Part shown: positions 11,335 to 23,545 of the stretch, piece after piece
How the letters are laid out: every line of letters begins with the position of its first letter
Position numbering within the stretch: position 1 is the stretch's first letter
Assembly: GCF_003254395.2 (NCBI RefSeq)
Contig: NC_037652.1
Location: forward strand, 6,519,501 to 6,583,500
DNA: 64,000 nucleotides
Origin: Apis mellifera
Taxonomy: Eukaryota > Arthropoda > Insecta > Hymenoptera > Apidae
Direction: 5' to 3'
Program-made: the position numbers and the translations under genes
Notes under the pieces: model-generated
The model's database searches: none
The model's input: the letters and a program-made list of their open reading frames with translations, nothing else
Told to the model about the DNA's origin: nothing

Positions 11335-13636
11335 TCATATATTATTAATTGTACGATTATTTTTATCATAAAGATTTATCAACCTTTCAGCTTCTCTCCA
11401 TCCAGAGCCAATAGCTCCATGTACTGTAGAAAAGTAATGTTTATTAGTAGCTTCACCACCGAATAAAATTATCTAAAAGAAAAAATATAAATTAATTTTT
11501 ATATATTTTAAATTATTTTAATAAAACTTTTAATAAAACCTACTGGCTTTCCCTTTTTCATAATTGGTTGGGATAATTGCAGCGCGCTAGAATTTGTTTT
11601 TACTGTTTCTATACTTTGATAACTATATGTACCGCGGAAATGTTTATTTTCATGCCATTTACTTCTACAAACAAAATGAGTTCTGTTAGAATGAGATTAA
11701 AATAAAAAAAATATATATAACAGCGAAGGATGATACCTTATCATCGCTGTTGGCCTACTGACATTATAATTTTTTGACAACAAATTGTATAACATCTCTA
11801 CTGTTTGATCAAAAACTTCGTCATCAGTGACATCATCCATTAAACGTGCACCTTTTCCAGATACCCATACATATAATAAACGAGGCTTGTGTTCGACAAA
11901 AAAGAAACCTACCGCATAAGGCATCCATCTCGTTTTTGGCTAAAAGAATTACATATATATTCCAAAATATATATACTTTTTCTCGATGCAAAGTTAAATT
12001 CTTACATTACTATCAAGCTTCTTCCTCTCTTCTTTACTCCATAAAATCCTATATCCTATTTTATTTGTATCTTTGACATTAAACCAAGTATCGTTAAATG
12101 CTAAAAATATTTTACAAGCATTTCCATATCCTATTGCCTAAAGTAGAAATTAATTATTATTAATTAAATTTTAATTTTTGCAAAAATAAAAAAAAATATA
12201 CTTTAATATTTCTAATTTTTGATTCCGATAATGGAGGATTAAATAATGTTTCGTGCTGTTCTTTAAGCACTCCTAAAGAAGGCGTCATAATAACATGATC
12301 AGCTATATATTCTTTTCCATCGAGGGTCGTTACTTTTACGATATTATCTTCACTTGAATAATCAACTTGTGTTACTTCAGCATTGAGAATCGTTTTATTC
12401 AATACGGGTAGTTCTTCTTCTGGATTTGGAAATTTTTTCTATTTAAAAGATATAGAATAAATTGATTTATTCAATGATTAAAAATTAATCATCGTAAGGT
12501 GATTAGCACAAACCATTAATATATCTAGAATAGTGCCATATCCTCGTTCTTTCCAATTAATCGCTGGATCTCCCTTACATATTTCATATTCCAAATATCC
12601 TTTCGCTGCGATATCGTACCAATTATCAGCAGGATCGTAACCAATTTGCATCATATTGAAAAGCCATAATAATTGATCCTGTAGCGTTTCATTTAATTCC
12701 GGAAATTGCGTAAAATCGTCTTTCAACCTAATGCAATACTCATTTTAAATCCATATATATATATGATATACCGTAACATACACGCTTCGCTTTAGATATG
12801 AATTCAGGATAGGAATATAATAATAAGTTTTTATTAAATTTATTTTTAAAAAAATTATTTGTTAAAATTATAATCTTGAAACATAAATAAAAAAATATAA
12901 ATTTAAGAATATTAGGAAGCGCATGTGTTTTGCCGGTAATTTCATAATGTTTTAAATACTAAATCAGTTTTTATAATAAATGATTATATTCTTTTTCAGA
13001 AAAAATTTGTAGTAATAAACTTAATAATTACGATGCATTTGTCTAAGAATTTTTTTATCCTGAGTACACTCATGAAGCGGTGGTACAACAACATGAAATT
13101 CGTACTTATTTTCGAAACATTCGCCGATGGAATCGTAACACTCGTTATTCGTTATGTATTCAATCGAGTCTAAGTAATTGAAGTAACTATCTGTAAGATT
13201 TTTTGTGATTCTGGTATCAATCAACTCGCCTGTAGATGTGTATACTTCATCATCGTGTGGCTTAGAGTTATCTGTAATATTCAAAGGAGCTACCAATTCA
13301 TACACAACATTTCCCTTTTCTCCGTGAATCCATTGCGCGCCTAAATCGACCAGATAATCATCTATAAACGTACACAGATTCTTGGTCAATTTTTTCTCAA
13401 AATGTATACAAACTTTCCATTGAAGCTAACTCACCAAATTTGACTGTATTCACACGTCCACCGATTCGATTTTCGGCTTCTAAAATTATAAGATTTTCCA
13501 GGCCATTTTCAATTAATTTCGCCGCAGCTGCGATACCAGATGCACCTGCACCAACGATCACTATTCGTGGCGATTTGGTATCGTCGGAAAATGTGCCTGA
13601 GATCAGGCAAAATAGGAAGATCATGCAATAGAGCAT
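11335..13636 (-). CDS. flavin amine oxidase 3, secreted (polyamine oxidase family)
   Basis: Third member of the cluster, on the opposite strand. Eight exons: 13435-13636, 13106-13361, 12514-12727, 12202-12438, 12006-12137, 11737-11939, 11544-11664 and 11335-11472, giving 500 residues. The first about 17 residues form a hydrophobic signal peptide (MLYCMIFLFCLISGTFS), unlike oxidase 1, so this one is predicted to be secreted or lumenal. Then come GAGASGIAAAAK, NRIGGRV, DLGAQWIHGEKG, DHVIMTPSLGVLKE and the C-terminal FGGEATNKHYFSTVHGA (G replaces the usual A after F). The exon 2 end was set at AA|GTACGA because only this keeps the frame into exon 3. Exon boundaries resemble those of oxidase 1, pointing to gene duplication. 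Substrate uncertain. Confidence 0.92.
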
Positions 13637-14590
13637 CTTGAATACTAAAATGAACTCTGTACGCGCAAACTTTTATCAATTGACAGATTGGACATCTAGT
13701 TTTACGCAATGATACTTGCTTTGTGCTCTTATTTATACAGCAATTTGCTTTTGCGAGGAAATAGTAGTAGTAATATCTGGAGCACGCAATTTGTAGTAAT
13801 AACATTAGTTAGATAGCGATTAATAATGAAAGATTATCATTAAAGAATAATGATAATTATTTATAATTTACTTACATTACATTATTTATCGTTTAATCTT
13901 GTGTAATCATCATTAATTATTATTAAGAATTATTATTATTAAAAATAATAAACATTTTTTATAAATTGAAGAAATTTTTAAATTTTTTTCATTTTTTTCT
14001 TTTTTTTTTATATATTTTTATTTGATTTTAAAACCATAAATTTTAATAATTTTTTTAAAATATACAATAAAACAAAATCATAAAGTATGTTTAAATAAGA
14101 ATGATTTAAAAATAAAAAATTATTCAAAGGATATGTCATTTTTACTATATATGAATGGGTATTTAAATTGTAGTAAAAAACGATTTCATTGTCATTATAA
14201 AAAATAATAATATGTCATTATAAAAAATAATAATGATCCGGAAAATTCCTTTACGATAAGAAAACATTGATTAAAATGTAACTTATCACAAAGTCACGTG
14301 ACGAGAATATATAAAAGAAATGCACAAATTAACCAATCAAATGTTCTTTCGATTACTATACATTGATACGTAATATATTACATAGATTGGATCGTTGGGT
14401 CTGTGAGTTATTTTTATTAAACGTGTATATCTCTATAAATATTGCTGAGTATTTGTCAAAATAAAATAAGAGATAGAAACTTGACGTTAACGATAGAAAA
14501 ATCATGTTTTTTATTTATCGAATATTATACTAGCAATGCAAATAATCTTTTTCTTTTTTTCATATTATTTTAATTGAAGATCAAGAAAAG
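13637..14590. promoter_or_regulatory. divergent promoter region, oxidase 3 / serine protease, with E-box palindrome and TATA box
   Basis: Between two divergent genes. At 14293-14302 there is a perfect ten-base palindrome GTCACGTGAC containing the CACGTG E-box, followed five bases later by a TATA box (TATATAAAAG, 14308-14317). Transcription would start near 14340-14350, about 240 bases before the protease ATG at 14591. Further left, near 14191-14232, a roughly 21-base AT-rich stretch (TGTCATTATAAAAAATAATA) is directly duplicated. No coding potential otherwise. Confidence 0.6.
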
Positions 14591-16356
14591 ATGTGTTACT
14601 TAGAAATGACACTTCTATTTAAAATTTTTACGATATTTTTATTATTTAATATAGAATTAATAATATCATCGAAAAGTACAGGTTATATATTTTTATATAT
14701 TATAATATATCTTATTTTTTATATTAAGTACTTTAAATACTTATAATGTAGAAGATGATTTATTATTTTTAATTTCTAATTATATATATTAATAAATTAT
14801 TTTTGTTAAATAACAAATAAATATAACTTAATATATTTTTAGGAAATTTAAAAAAACAAACATTTAACCTGCTAAAATTAAATGAAAATATAAAAAATAA
14901 TCTAATTTTTCAAAAACGTAACGTAATCGAAGATATGCATTATCAAAAAAATCCTTTGTCAAATGTGCCAGTGTTTCCTTTCTCATTTTATAAAAATAAT
15001 GGAAAGAATCAAATAGCTGTAAATAACAAATCAGTCAAGAGAACAAAAAATCATAATATTAATCTATTTTTTCATATTCATAATTCTTTTTTACAACAAA
15101 GTGCCTCTAGTACAAATAATCTTACAGAAATGGTTTCTTCAAATAATCCACGTATTACTATAAATATGCCAAATGAGAGAATATCATTGAATAATGAAGT
15201 TCCAAGTGAAATAAATTCAAATAAAAAAACAAAATCGGAGCTTAGTAAGTACTTATAACATAATCATTATAAATAGTTTATAATATTAATAATTAATAAC
15301 TTTGTTATAATAGAATGCGAAGAATATGGAAAACAATTCTTAGACACAACAGACGTATTGCCTCTAGTGGGCATAAATTCAGAAGTGATTCAGATAACTA
15401 ATCAAAAGTGTAAGCCTCCAAATCATCTTGTTATTGGAGGTGTTAATACTTCTCCTGGAGAATTCCCTCACATGGTTGCTCTAGGAACAAGAAGTACAAA
15501 TGAAATATTTAGTTTTTCATGTGGTGGTACTCTTATTGCATCAGAATGGGTACTTACTGCAGCACATTGTACTTATGGGCCAAAGTATTATTTATTTTAT
15601 TCATTGTTATAAATTTTTAATATGAAAATTAGAAATATTATTTAATCTTATTTATTAACAAGAAATATTATTTTTTGTTAAATAGAAGTCCTACAGATGT
15701 TCGTATTGGTGTACATAATATAAAAAATGATCAACAAGGTATCATAAGTACAATCAATAAGATAATAAGGCATCCAAATTTTAAACCTCCTGCTATGTAT
15801 GCTGATATAGCTCTAGTAAAATTAAATACAGTTATTGTCTTTAACAAATATATAAGACCTGCTTGTTTATATCAAGAATATGATACTGTACCTGCACAAG
15901 GATGGGTTACTGGATGGGGTGTTACAGAATTTAGTAAAACTGAAATATTAATATTAAATAAAACTAACAAAATTTTTCTTTAAAAAAATATATAATATAA
16001 AATTTTATTAATATTTTTTAGATGAAGAAAAACAAAGTGATGAACTGCAAAAGACATTCCTTGATATTGTTGATAATGTAGCTTGTGCAATAAAACACAA
16101 TCAATCTATAGCAATACCACATGGAATTACACCAAGTATGATCTGTGCAGGAGATTCTCATGGTGGATGGAATAAAGATACTTGTCAAGGAGATTCAGGA
16201 GGTCCTTTACAAATATCTCATCCGAAAAATATGTGTCTCTTTCAATTATTAGGCATCACTAGTTTTGGACAAGGCTGTGGAGTTGTTAATACACCTGGAG
16301 TATATACTAGAGTTTCACATTATCTTAATTGGATTGAAGATATTGTTTGGCCATAA
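14591..16356 (+). CDS. secreted trypsin-like serine protease (snake-like S1A)
   Basis: Chymotrypsin-fold S1A protease. Five exons: 14591-14681, 14843-15244, 15314-15584, 15686-15933 and 16022-16356, giving 448 residues. Exon 1 codes a short N-terminus with a hydrophobic signal-like segment (FKIFTIFLLFNIELI). About 160 residues of K/N/S-rich pro-region follow. The protease begins at VIGGVNTSPGEFPHM; the triad is visible as TAAHC, the Asp of ADIALVK and GDSGGP. Asp six residues before the catalytic Ser (KDTCQGDSGG) predicts trypsin-like cleavage after Arg/Lys. The EFPHM block resembles Drosophila snake and related cascade proteases. However, the pro-region lacks the six cysteines of a clip domain; a single Cys-containing segment (KCEEYGK) could tether pro-region and catalytic chain. 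Role in coagulation, melanisation or Toll signalling is inference. Confidence 0.92.
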
Positions 16357-16732
16357 ATTTTTTGGTTTATTGATGTAAATCTTGTTTTGCAAAGATAAAA
16401 AACTTTTTATTTTCCGAGCAATTATTTTGACTGATTTAAAAGTGTAAAATATATTTGATATTGGTAATACTTAAAAAATATACAATAAATATAACATTAG
16501 ATAAAAGTATTTGTTAAAGATATTGTGATCGATATATGTACATATTGAATAATTTTTTTGATGTACAAAGACTGTATTTATATTGATTAAGGTTGACATT
16601 AAAATTCTCAGACTATATTATATTAATCAAAGTATAGTTTGACTAGAATATTTTTAAATCTGTAAAAACGATATTTTTTATGACTGTAAAAAACAAGTAT
16701 AACTTCTGTAATTATTAATAGAGAAATTATAC
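16357..16732. other. convergent 3' spacer, serine protease / ZDHHC16
   Basis: Short AT-rich gap between two stop codons facing each other. It presumably holds both 3' UTRs and polyadenylation signals. Nothing else seen. Confidence 0.5.
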
Positions 16733-18272
16733 TCAAGATATTTTTGTATCATGAATAGTTTTCCATGTAAGACCATCTCCATATGGTCCATGAGTAGATG
16801 GAAAAAGTATATACCACCAATTTCTGTAAGATCAAATAATAAAATATAATAATTATTATATTGAAAAATTATGTATTAATAATAATTTTATTTTTAAAAT
16901 TACCTTCCGATTATTCCTAAAAAAAGTTTCCAATTTTGTCTTGGTCCAAAATTATATGGATTTTGATATACTTTTCCAAGTATCTTGTACTTTTGTGTTT
17001 CTGTACTATTTATACGCGCTTCTATACTTGTTTCTCCTCTTGTAATAAGACCTGCATGCCACCATGTAAGTGCTCCTAATGCTGCAAATGTGGCTACACA
17101 AATTAGTGCTGCAAAAACTATAAGTCGACGTTTCCATTCTTTAATGTTTGTATCTGCAGCTTTTTTTGCTATTTCAGCTAATTCTTCTTCACTTAGATGA
17201 TCTAATGACTCAGTCTGAAAAATAAATAGATAATAAATAAATATAAAAGAAAATGATTCTTATCTGAATATCTTTTGTAAATAAAATCATAATTACCATA
17301 GGAATTATTTCAGAATTATTAATGCGCACTGGATGACCATCTAATTCTGGCTCCTGTGCTGGAAAGAATTCTTGATATGCAATCTCTACACCAAATAGCA
17401 TTATGAATAAAATACCAAGTACTGTGAAAACCATATATTGAAAGAAATGCCTATGATTATAATGACCAACACAATTGTTTAACCATGCTGTTTCTTTGTT
17501 TAGAAAACATACAGAATTTTAAGAAAATTTAAACATTAAATAATAAATTCAAAAGGATACGGCAGTGATGATCCATTTTAAGAATACATCTATTACATAC
17601 AGAACAATGATGGGTCCTAGGAGGCTTTGGTTTAATACATTTTTTACAAATACTCACAGCCTCTGGTATAAGACCACCTTCTGGTGGATAACCAGCTGGA
17701 ACATTTACACCCATATAATAATGAAAACATACATTTATTAATAACCAATTTCCAATCACTAAGAGGATTATTGTCATCAATGGACTTTTTTCCCACCAAT
17801 ATGGTAGACCAATGTAATATGCAATGTATACAATACTTGCAGTTAAAAGGCTTACCATTACTACAAATACCTATAAACTGTCAAGCTTAGTAAATACATT
17901 GTGACCAATAACAATTATTTTTTTAAAAATCACACAATATAAATTAATATATTATAATATAAATAAAATTAAAAAAGATTATAAAAATACTCACAGGTCC
18001 TAAACATGCAGTAAAATTTTCTACAAACCAGAACATTGGTTCCAAAAGTATATCACAAACATAACTCCAATTTAAAAATTCATTATAAAATAAAGATTTT
18101 GTAATGATCTGTAGACGCCACCACTTCTGTTTTAAATTAAGTCTAAAAACAATAAAATATAATTATATATATTAAAACATAAACATAAATAATAAAGTTT
18201 TTTTTCATTATTTTTTGTTACTCACTTAAGGATATTAGGTGTTTTAGTTAAAGACCATTTTATTCGTACCAT
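16733..18272 (-). CDS. ZDHHC16: palmitoyltransferase, ZDHHC16-like (DHHC family)
   Basis: Protein S-acyltransferase of the endomembrane system. Six exons: 18226-18272, 17995-18142, 17561-17870, 17297-17487, 16904-17214 and 16733-16823, giving 365 residues. The DHHC cysteine-rich domain is complete: CKKC, THHCSVCNRC, MDHHC, then PWLNNCVGHYNHRHF. The active-site Cys codon lies next to an exon junction. Four hydrophobic segments flank it: two before (FVVMVSLLTASIVYIAYYI and MTIILLVIGNWLLINVCF) and two after (MVFTVLGILFIMLFGV and LIVFAALICVATFAALGAL). The C-terminal NWWYILFPSTHGPYGDGLTW is typical of ZDHHC16 (Aph2). Start is the first ATG in an exon beginning MVRIKWS. The gene converges on the serine protease. 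Confidence 0.93.
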
Positions 18273-18660
18273 TTTCTTCTAATATAAATATTTACATGAA
18301 CTTTCTTAAAACTTCAGTAGAAAATTTTTATATTTAAAAATAAAATTAACCGCAAATATTAGCATTGAAAGATAAACAATTGTTATACCATACACTAAGT
18401 AGCATCTTGAATATTATATTAAAAATTCTTTTATAATATACAATTTTAAACATTTTTTTCATAAAACATATAGTTCAAAATATTCTTTTTTATTTATTAT
18501 AAATTAAAGCATCGATAATGATTATTTTAATCCAACTTTAACACAAAAACAATTTTACTGATGAACATATCCTATATATAGGCTATAATTACTCCAGCGC
18601 CGCTCAAACTCGGAAATAAAAAATCCTATACATTTTATCAGAGATAAGATATATACAAAA

Positions 18661-18664
<4 letters not shown>

Positions 18665-18731
<67 letters not shown>
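18665..18731. repeat. (AT)n microsatellite
   Basis: More than thirty uninterrupted AT dinucleotides. Self-complementary and likely length-variable. Confidence 0.95.
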
Positions 18732-18733
<2 letters not shown>

Positions 18734-19587
18734 TTTTGTATTCTGAATTACTGTTTAAGAAATGATATATTTTATATATGCAAAATGTCCTAAAAATATG
18801 AAAATATCGGTAATTGGAAATTCCTGAGATAATTTTAAAGCAATATTTTTTTTTACAACAAAAATTTTTGTTGTAACTTTATTAGTAAGTTACAAAAAGC
18901 AGTGGTCAATCATGTGCATAGACTAATCGAATTTCCATTGCTATACTCTTATTATATGTAAAATTATCGATTCAAAATAGAATAAAATAACAGAATTGAA
19001 TTAGAATAAAAGAATTATAATTAATGATAATCAATTTTTTTGTCGACATAAGAATGTATATGATAAAATAAGAAATGATATAATATATATATCATATATA
19101 TATATTAGATAAGATATAAAATAAATGTAATATTCAGCATATCTCTTATCCTATGCCAGAAACAGTATTTTAGTATCATTCAAAATATGTTTTTTAATAA
19201 GAGATGGAGTGAAATTATAATTTTTAAGAATACATCTATTACCTTATTTTGTTTTGAAGAAAAGTTATCTTTGGTATTCAAAAGATGGCAATAAGAGTCA
19301 ATTCTAATGTATTTCTATCTTTTTCTCATTATTTCTATCTTTTTTTATGTTTCATTTACGACAGTCTAAAGATGGCGTTGATTCCATAATATTTTATATT
19401 TATTTTTTACATTTACTATTTTAAACTGCCATATTTTCAATAGCAAAACATTTTTCCATCATTTTATTAATATCTATTTATAGATAGATTTGATTTAATT
19501 AAAATCTGTTTTATATTTATCTCTTATATTTATCTTTTTAAATTACTTTTAGATATGAAAATATATATAAAAAATATATAAAATGTA

Positions 19588-19797
19588 TGGAAATATAGGA
19601 AGAATGATAAAAGAAGAAGAAAAGAGTAATAAAATGAAAATAATAAGAAAGAAGAAAAAGGAAGATGATAAAAAAGAGAAAAAGAGAGAATGATAAAATA
19701 AGAAAAAAGAGGAGACAAAAAGATGATAAAAGAGGAGAGGAAGAGAAAGATGGTAAAGAAGGGAAAGAAGAGAAAGATAATAAAAAAGGGGAAAAAT
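19588..19797. repeat. polypurine degenerate minisatellite
   Basis: About 210 bases in which the plus strand is nearly all purine apart from scattered T. Units beginning with GATGATAAAA or close variants recur roughly every 23-30 bases, followed by AGA/GGA-rich filler. It reads as an eroded tandem repeat rather than a gene; both strands have short ORFs only because of the composition. Confidence 0.7.
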
Positions 19798-22358
19798 CCT
19801 ATACGAATTTCTTATACAAATAACAATTAATTAATTTATTGTTCCTGAATAAAATGTAATTCGATGTAATTTTTTTCGATAAAAAAATATTTGTTATATT
19901 CAACAAACTTTATTCAATACATGTTGCTTGAATTTGTTCGTACTCGGTCGGCGATGCATATCCAATACTACTGTTGCTATCCTTCGAACTAGATGTCATA
20001 TAATTGAACGATCAGTCTATTCTAATCTGTGATTCTCTTTAACAAAATGAATTTTATTATTTATATTTACATTAATTCAAATATAAAGAATAAAAAAAAC
20101 TTTAAAGAATATGAAATTTATCGAAAATAATATATATGATACATATTGCATTTTATAATTATAATTATTTTTATTTCATGTACAATTTATAATGTTAAAA
20201 GAAAAATTATTAGTACCAATCTTATTTTAAAAGATAATCGTCATACTTTCAATATTTAAAATCAAATTTGATATTATTAAATATAAAAACTATTTTTTTT
20301 AATACTTTCAATTTATCTCAAAAAAAAAAAAACAATTAAAATTGAGCATAGATAAAAAGAATTGAAGAATATCTCATCATAAAACAGTATAATTATTGTT
20401 TTAACAGTATGATTATTGATAAAAAAATAATGAAAGTAATCGATTCAAATTGTTATACACATAAATATACAATTTATCAGCAATTTATCAGCAATCAGTT
20501 TGTAAAAAAATTGATTCCTGAATGGAACTGATATAAGATATATAACAAATATTTTTGTATAGGATGTGCTAGTTTAAATTTGCATATCCCAGAGAAATTG
20601 AATGTATAAACGTTGAATTGATCTCTTTATATCCACATGACATTATATGTAGAACATTTTAGATCACATCTTTTCAAATATAATATGGATATTTTAATAA
20701 ACTTGAGAAATTCAACAAATTCGATGATATTTGTACACATAAGATTTAGAATATCTCGAATATGCGCCAATAATTTTCATTATTGCGAGCGCAATACCTT
20801 GCTTCAATTTGATAGAAGACAAGTAATAAGTAGTTGATAGTAATTACAATATTAATAACAATATTTTTTATGCGATAGTAATAATAAATGTAATAAGGTA
20901 CGAGAGAATCACACGAGGCGTCGATCTTAGAGGATCACGTTTCTCTTGATTGGTCGAGGGTACTACGATACGCTATTATTGGGTTACTAACTATATATGT
21001 TCCATCGTACATGGGTCTTTGAAGGTATTGTAAAATCTATGATCTATAATATATGCGAATCTTTTAACTTATTATAGCGTTAAATACGTTTGAACTTTTG
21101 CATATTTTCTTGCCATATTTCCTAACATGAATGAAGAATCTGGAAATATTCAAGAATATAGCAGGAAGATCGAAGAAAACTTTTATATTGATTCATACAA
21201 GAGCTAAAACGATTGTCAAATGTTATTCGCATATACTTGAATTTAACAATCTTGAACAAACTTTGAATAAATTCTCTCTACGAATTTCTTGAACGCTTTA
21301 TTATTTTGTAAGCTATATTTAAATTTTGGAATGTAAAAGTTTCGAATAAATTTTTAATTAATAATCTTATAATTATATTCGCTGCAAGATAACAAAATGA
21401 CCCAAACGATGGATAATAATCGAAGCTCTTTGAAAATACTTTTTTAATCGTACTTAACCACAGTAATGGTTATCAAGTACGTTTACATTTTGTTTGTTTA
21501 ATCAGAGAAAATTGAACGATCGTGAAAAAGTAAAACTGCTTCGTACGTGCACCGTGAAATTATTTAAAGGAGTACAGAATATTTCTTAACTCGTGAAAAT
21601 AGAAGTTTAGAGGAGATATAGAAGTTAAGAAATATTAGATCGCTTTGTGAATTTTACGGAAAAACGTTATAGCATAATTTGATAAAATTCTTAAAGTTTT
21701 CTTAAAGTTTAGATGTTACGTTTAAATATAGAGTTCAGTCTCCGTTTTAACGAATCTGGAGATTGATTTGTTCCCATCGCATCGATCTTACCTAAACAAT
21801 TCTGTATTGTACGTACAATAACCGCTCGATAACTTGCTCTGAATTATTAAATTCGTACCGTTAAAATTTTAATGAAAGATATTCTCATCCTTCAAGACGA
21901 TACAAGATATAATATTTTTTGATGCCGAAATCAAAATTATGTGTAGCACAAATTCATCTTCTTCTTTTATAGCTGAAATATTTTTCTTAAATTAAAAATA
22001 AAGTCATAGTCGCGCAATTGTTAGTCGCACAAGGATTAGCACATGCAGGAAGATGTAAGAAGGAATTCTATTCGGGGATAATACTGTTAATTTCATCATG
22101 CATTCAATAGCACGCTTGAAAGACTGGGTAGGTAGGATAAGTACATATTTACAAGCAACGTTCGATGAAGTCGAACTAGTAATTTCAATCGAAATTCAAT
22201 TCCTTTCACAAAGTATTAAATATTAAACGATACGACCAAATAGTCGAATTTCTAGAAACTTACTGACAGAACTCGTTCGAACGTTGCATTACAATTTTAA
22301 GGGGGATTCGAGAGTCTTGGGAATTTGGAGTGAGGATTATAAAATAATTATAAAGATC

Positions 22359-23296
22359 TCATAAGACGGTATCAAGCGTGTCGAGACTTCGCAAAAGTTG
22401 TTCGTCCTTGGAACACCATTGTACTAGTTCTTCGATTGTCACCACGCCATCTTTGTTCGCGTCCATTAACTGAGGATGAAAGATTCATCAATTTATAATT
22501 CAATTTTCTTATTGATAAAAAAAAAGAATACTTTTAAATAAATCACGTGTACAAATGACAAAAGTGAAATCGATACTCACGTGAAAAATACGATCGACAT
22601 GTTCCCGAGCCGCCAAATGCGGCTCGACTATTTGTGGCTGAGTGTAACGGCCCAACATCTCATAAATCGAACCAACAACATCCAACATTTCCTCTTTACT
22701 GATCAATCCATCACCGTCCAGATCGTAAAGTCCAAATATCCATTGCAGCTTTTCCTCTACCGATCCTCTCGAAACTTTCGACAAAATAGTCAAGAATTCC
22801 TATGGATACAAAAAGGAAAAAAAAAACGGGCGACTATCTAAAAATCGTATCTACTCGAGTTAAGTGTATACACTCATCAAAAGATCCTCACTTCAAAGCT
22901 TATCTTTCCAGACGGTTTCCTCTTCATAGTGTTGAAGACATAATGAGCATACTGGCTAGCGTCTGAAAGAACGTTGATCCTTTCTCCGTTGAAACTACAT
23001 ACTTATATACAACGGTCAACTTATCTCACCGCTACTTACCACCTTGGGGGAAGAACTGTGAGAAGATCTGTTTAAAAGCTTCCTCGTCGACGAGGCCCGT
23101 GGGACACTCCTGCTTAAAACCGCGATAGATAAGCTGTATTTCCTTCCTCGAGAATCTGGTGTTGGCCGCCAATGTGGAAAGCTCCTCCGGCTTGTGCCTG
23201 CCGCCAAGGGCAAGGGCACCGGCGGTGGAACCCCCTAAAATGCCCCCGAGTTCTTCAAGTTCGCCCTCTGTAAGTTTGCCAATAGGCGCTTCACTC
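22359..23296 (-). CDS. neuronal calcium sensor, Kv channel-interacting protein (KChIP)-like, 5' exon(s) not fixed
   Basis: EF-hand protein of the KChIP/calsenilin branch, which binds the N-terminus of Kv4 (Shal) channels and tunes A-type current. Exons with matched splice sites: 23040 to about 23296, 22892-22962, 22581-22799 and 22359-22469. In order: a poorly conserved Gly/Ala-rich N-terminal part; FSRKEIQLIYRGFKQECPTG; FFPQGDASQYAHYVFN (degenerate EF1-2); LYDLDGDGLISKEE (canonical EF3); MDANKDGVVTIEE (canonical EF4); then the short end RSLDTLDTVL. The family signature DxDxDG is clear in EF3 and DANKDG in EF4. The first exon with the start codon is missing here. Candidate acceptors lie at 23297 and about 23276; a possible first exon is at 31400-31562. 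The coding exon at 23.1-23.3 kb is strikingly GC-rich against its surroundings. Confidence 0.88.
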
Positions 23297-23494
23297 CTAA
23301 GACTGTACCACGCGTTCGAGATACTCCCCTCTCACCTTCGATCAAAGTGTGCGTCTTCCTCTAACACCAGGCTAAGGGAAAAAACGCCGTTCTTTCTCTC
23401 TCACTAGCAGGCACGAGAGAAGATGGCGCGTATCTACTTACGAGATAAAGTGCAACGAGCTCAAGAATACGCATTACTAGGGAGAGGATGCGCC

Positions 23495-23545
23495 GGGTGC
23501 CCGAAGGATGGAAACACGTCAGACGTCTTCATCCTCCGGGCAACC
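23495..23545. other. GC-rich imperfect hairpin
   Basis: The arm 23495-23519 pairs with 23523-23545 around a three-base loop, with about 20 base pairs, two mismatches and a small bulge. The core arms are GCCCGAAGGATG and CATCCTCCGGGC. It could be a small structured RNA, a cruciform or a dyad binding site. It is short for a microRNA precursor and matches no miRNA I know. Confidence 0.4.

Larger units (their letters stand above)
18273..22358. other. gene-poor spacer with AT microsatellite
   Basis: Four kilobases without a convincing coding exon on either strand. It contains a long (AT)n run at about 18665-18731, the purine-rich degenerate repeat listed separately, and a slightly less AT-rich piece at about 20900-21030 that could be regulatory. 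I see no RNA gene here. Confidence 0.5.

Noticed and set aside
13509..13805. Minus-strand frame of 98 codons overlapping the start of amine oxidase 3
   Set aside because: It overlaps the signal peptide exon in another frame and has no family signal.
19530..19718. Minus-strand Phe/Ser/Leu-rich frame
   Set aside because: It is the pyrimidine strand of the purine-rich repeat, not a membrane protein.
23297..23370. Extra mini-exon for the KChIP-like gene (acceptor TTTCCCTTAG, donor GAAG|GTGAGA)
   Set aside because: Splice sites look good, but the remaining intron would be about 39 bases or the phases would not match the next exon.
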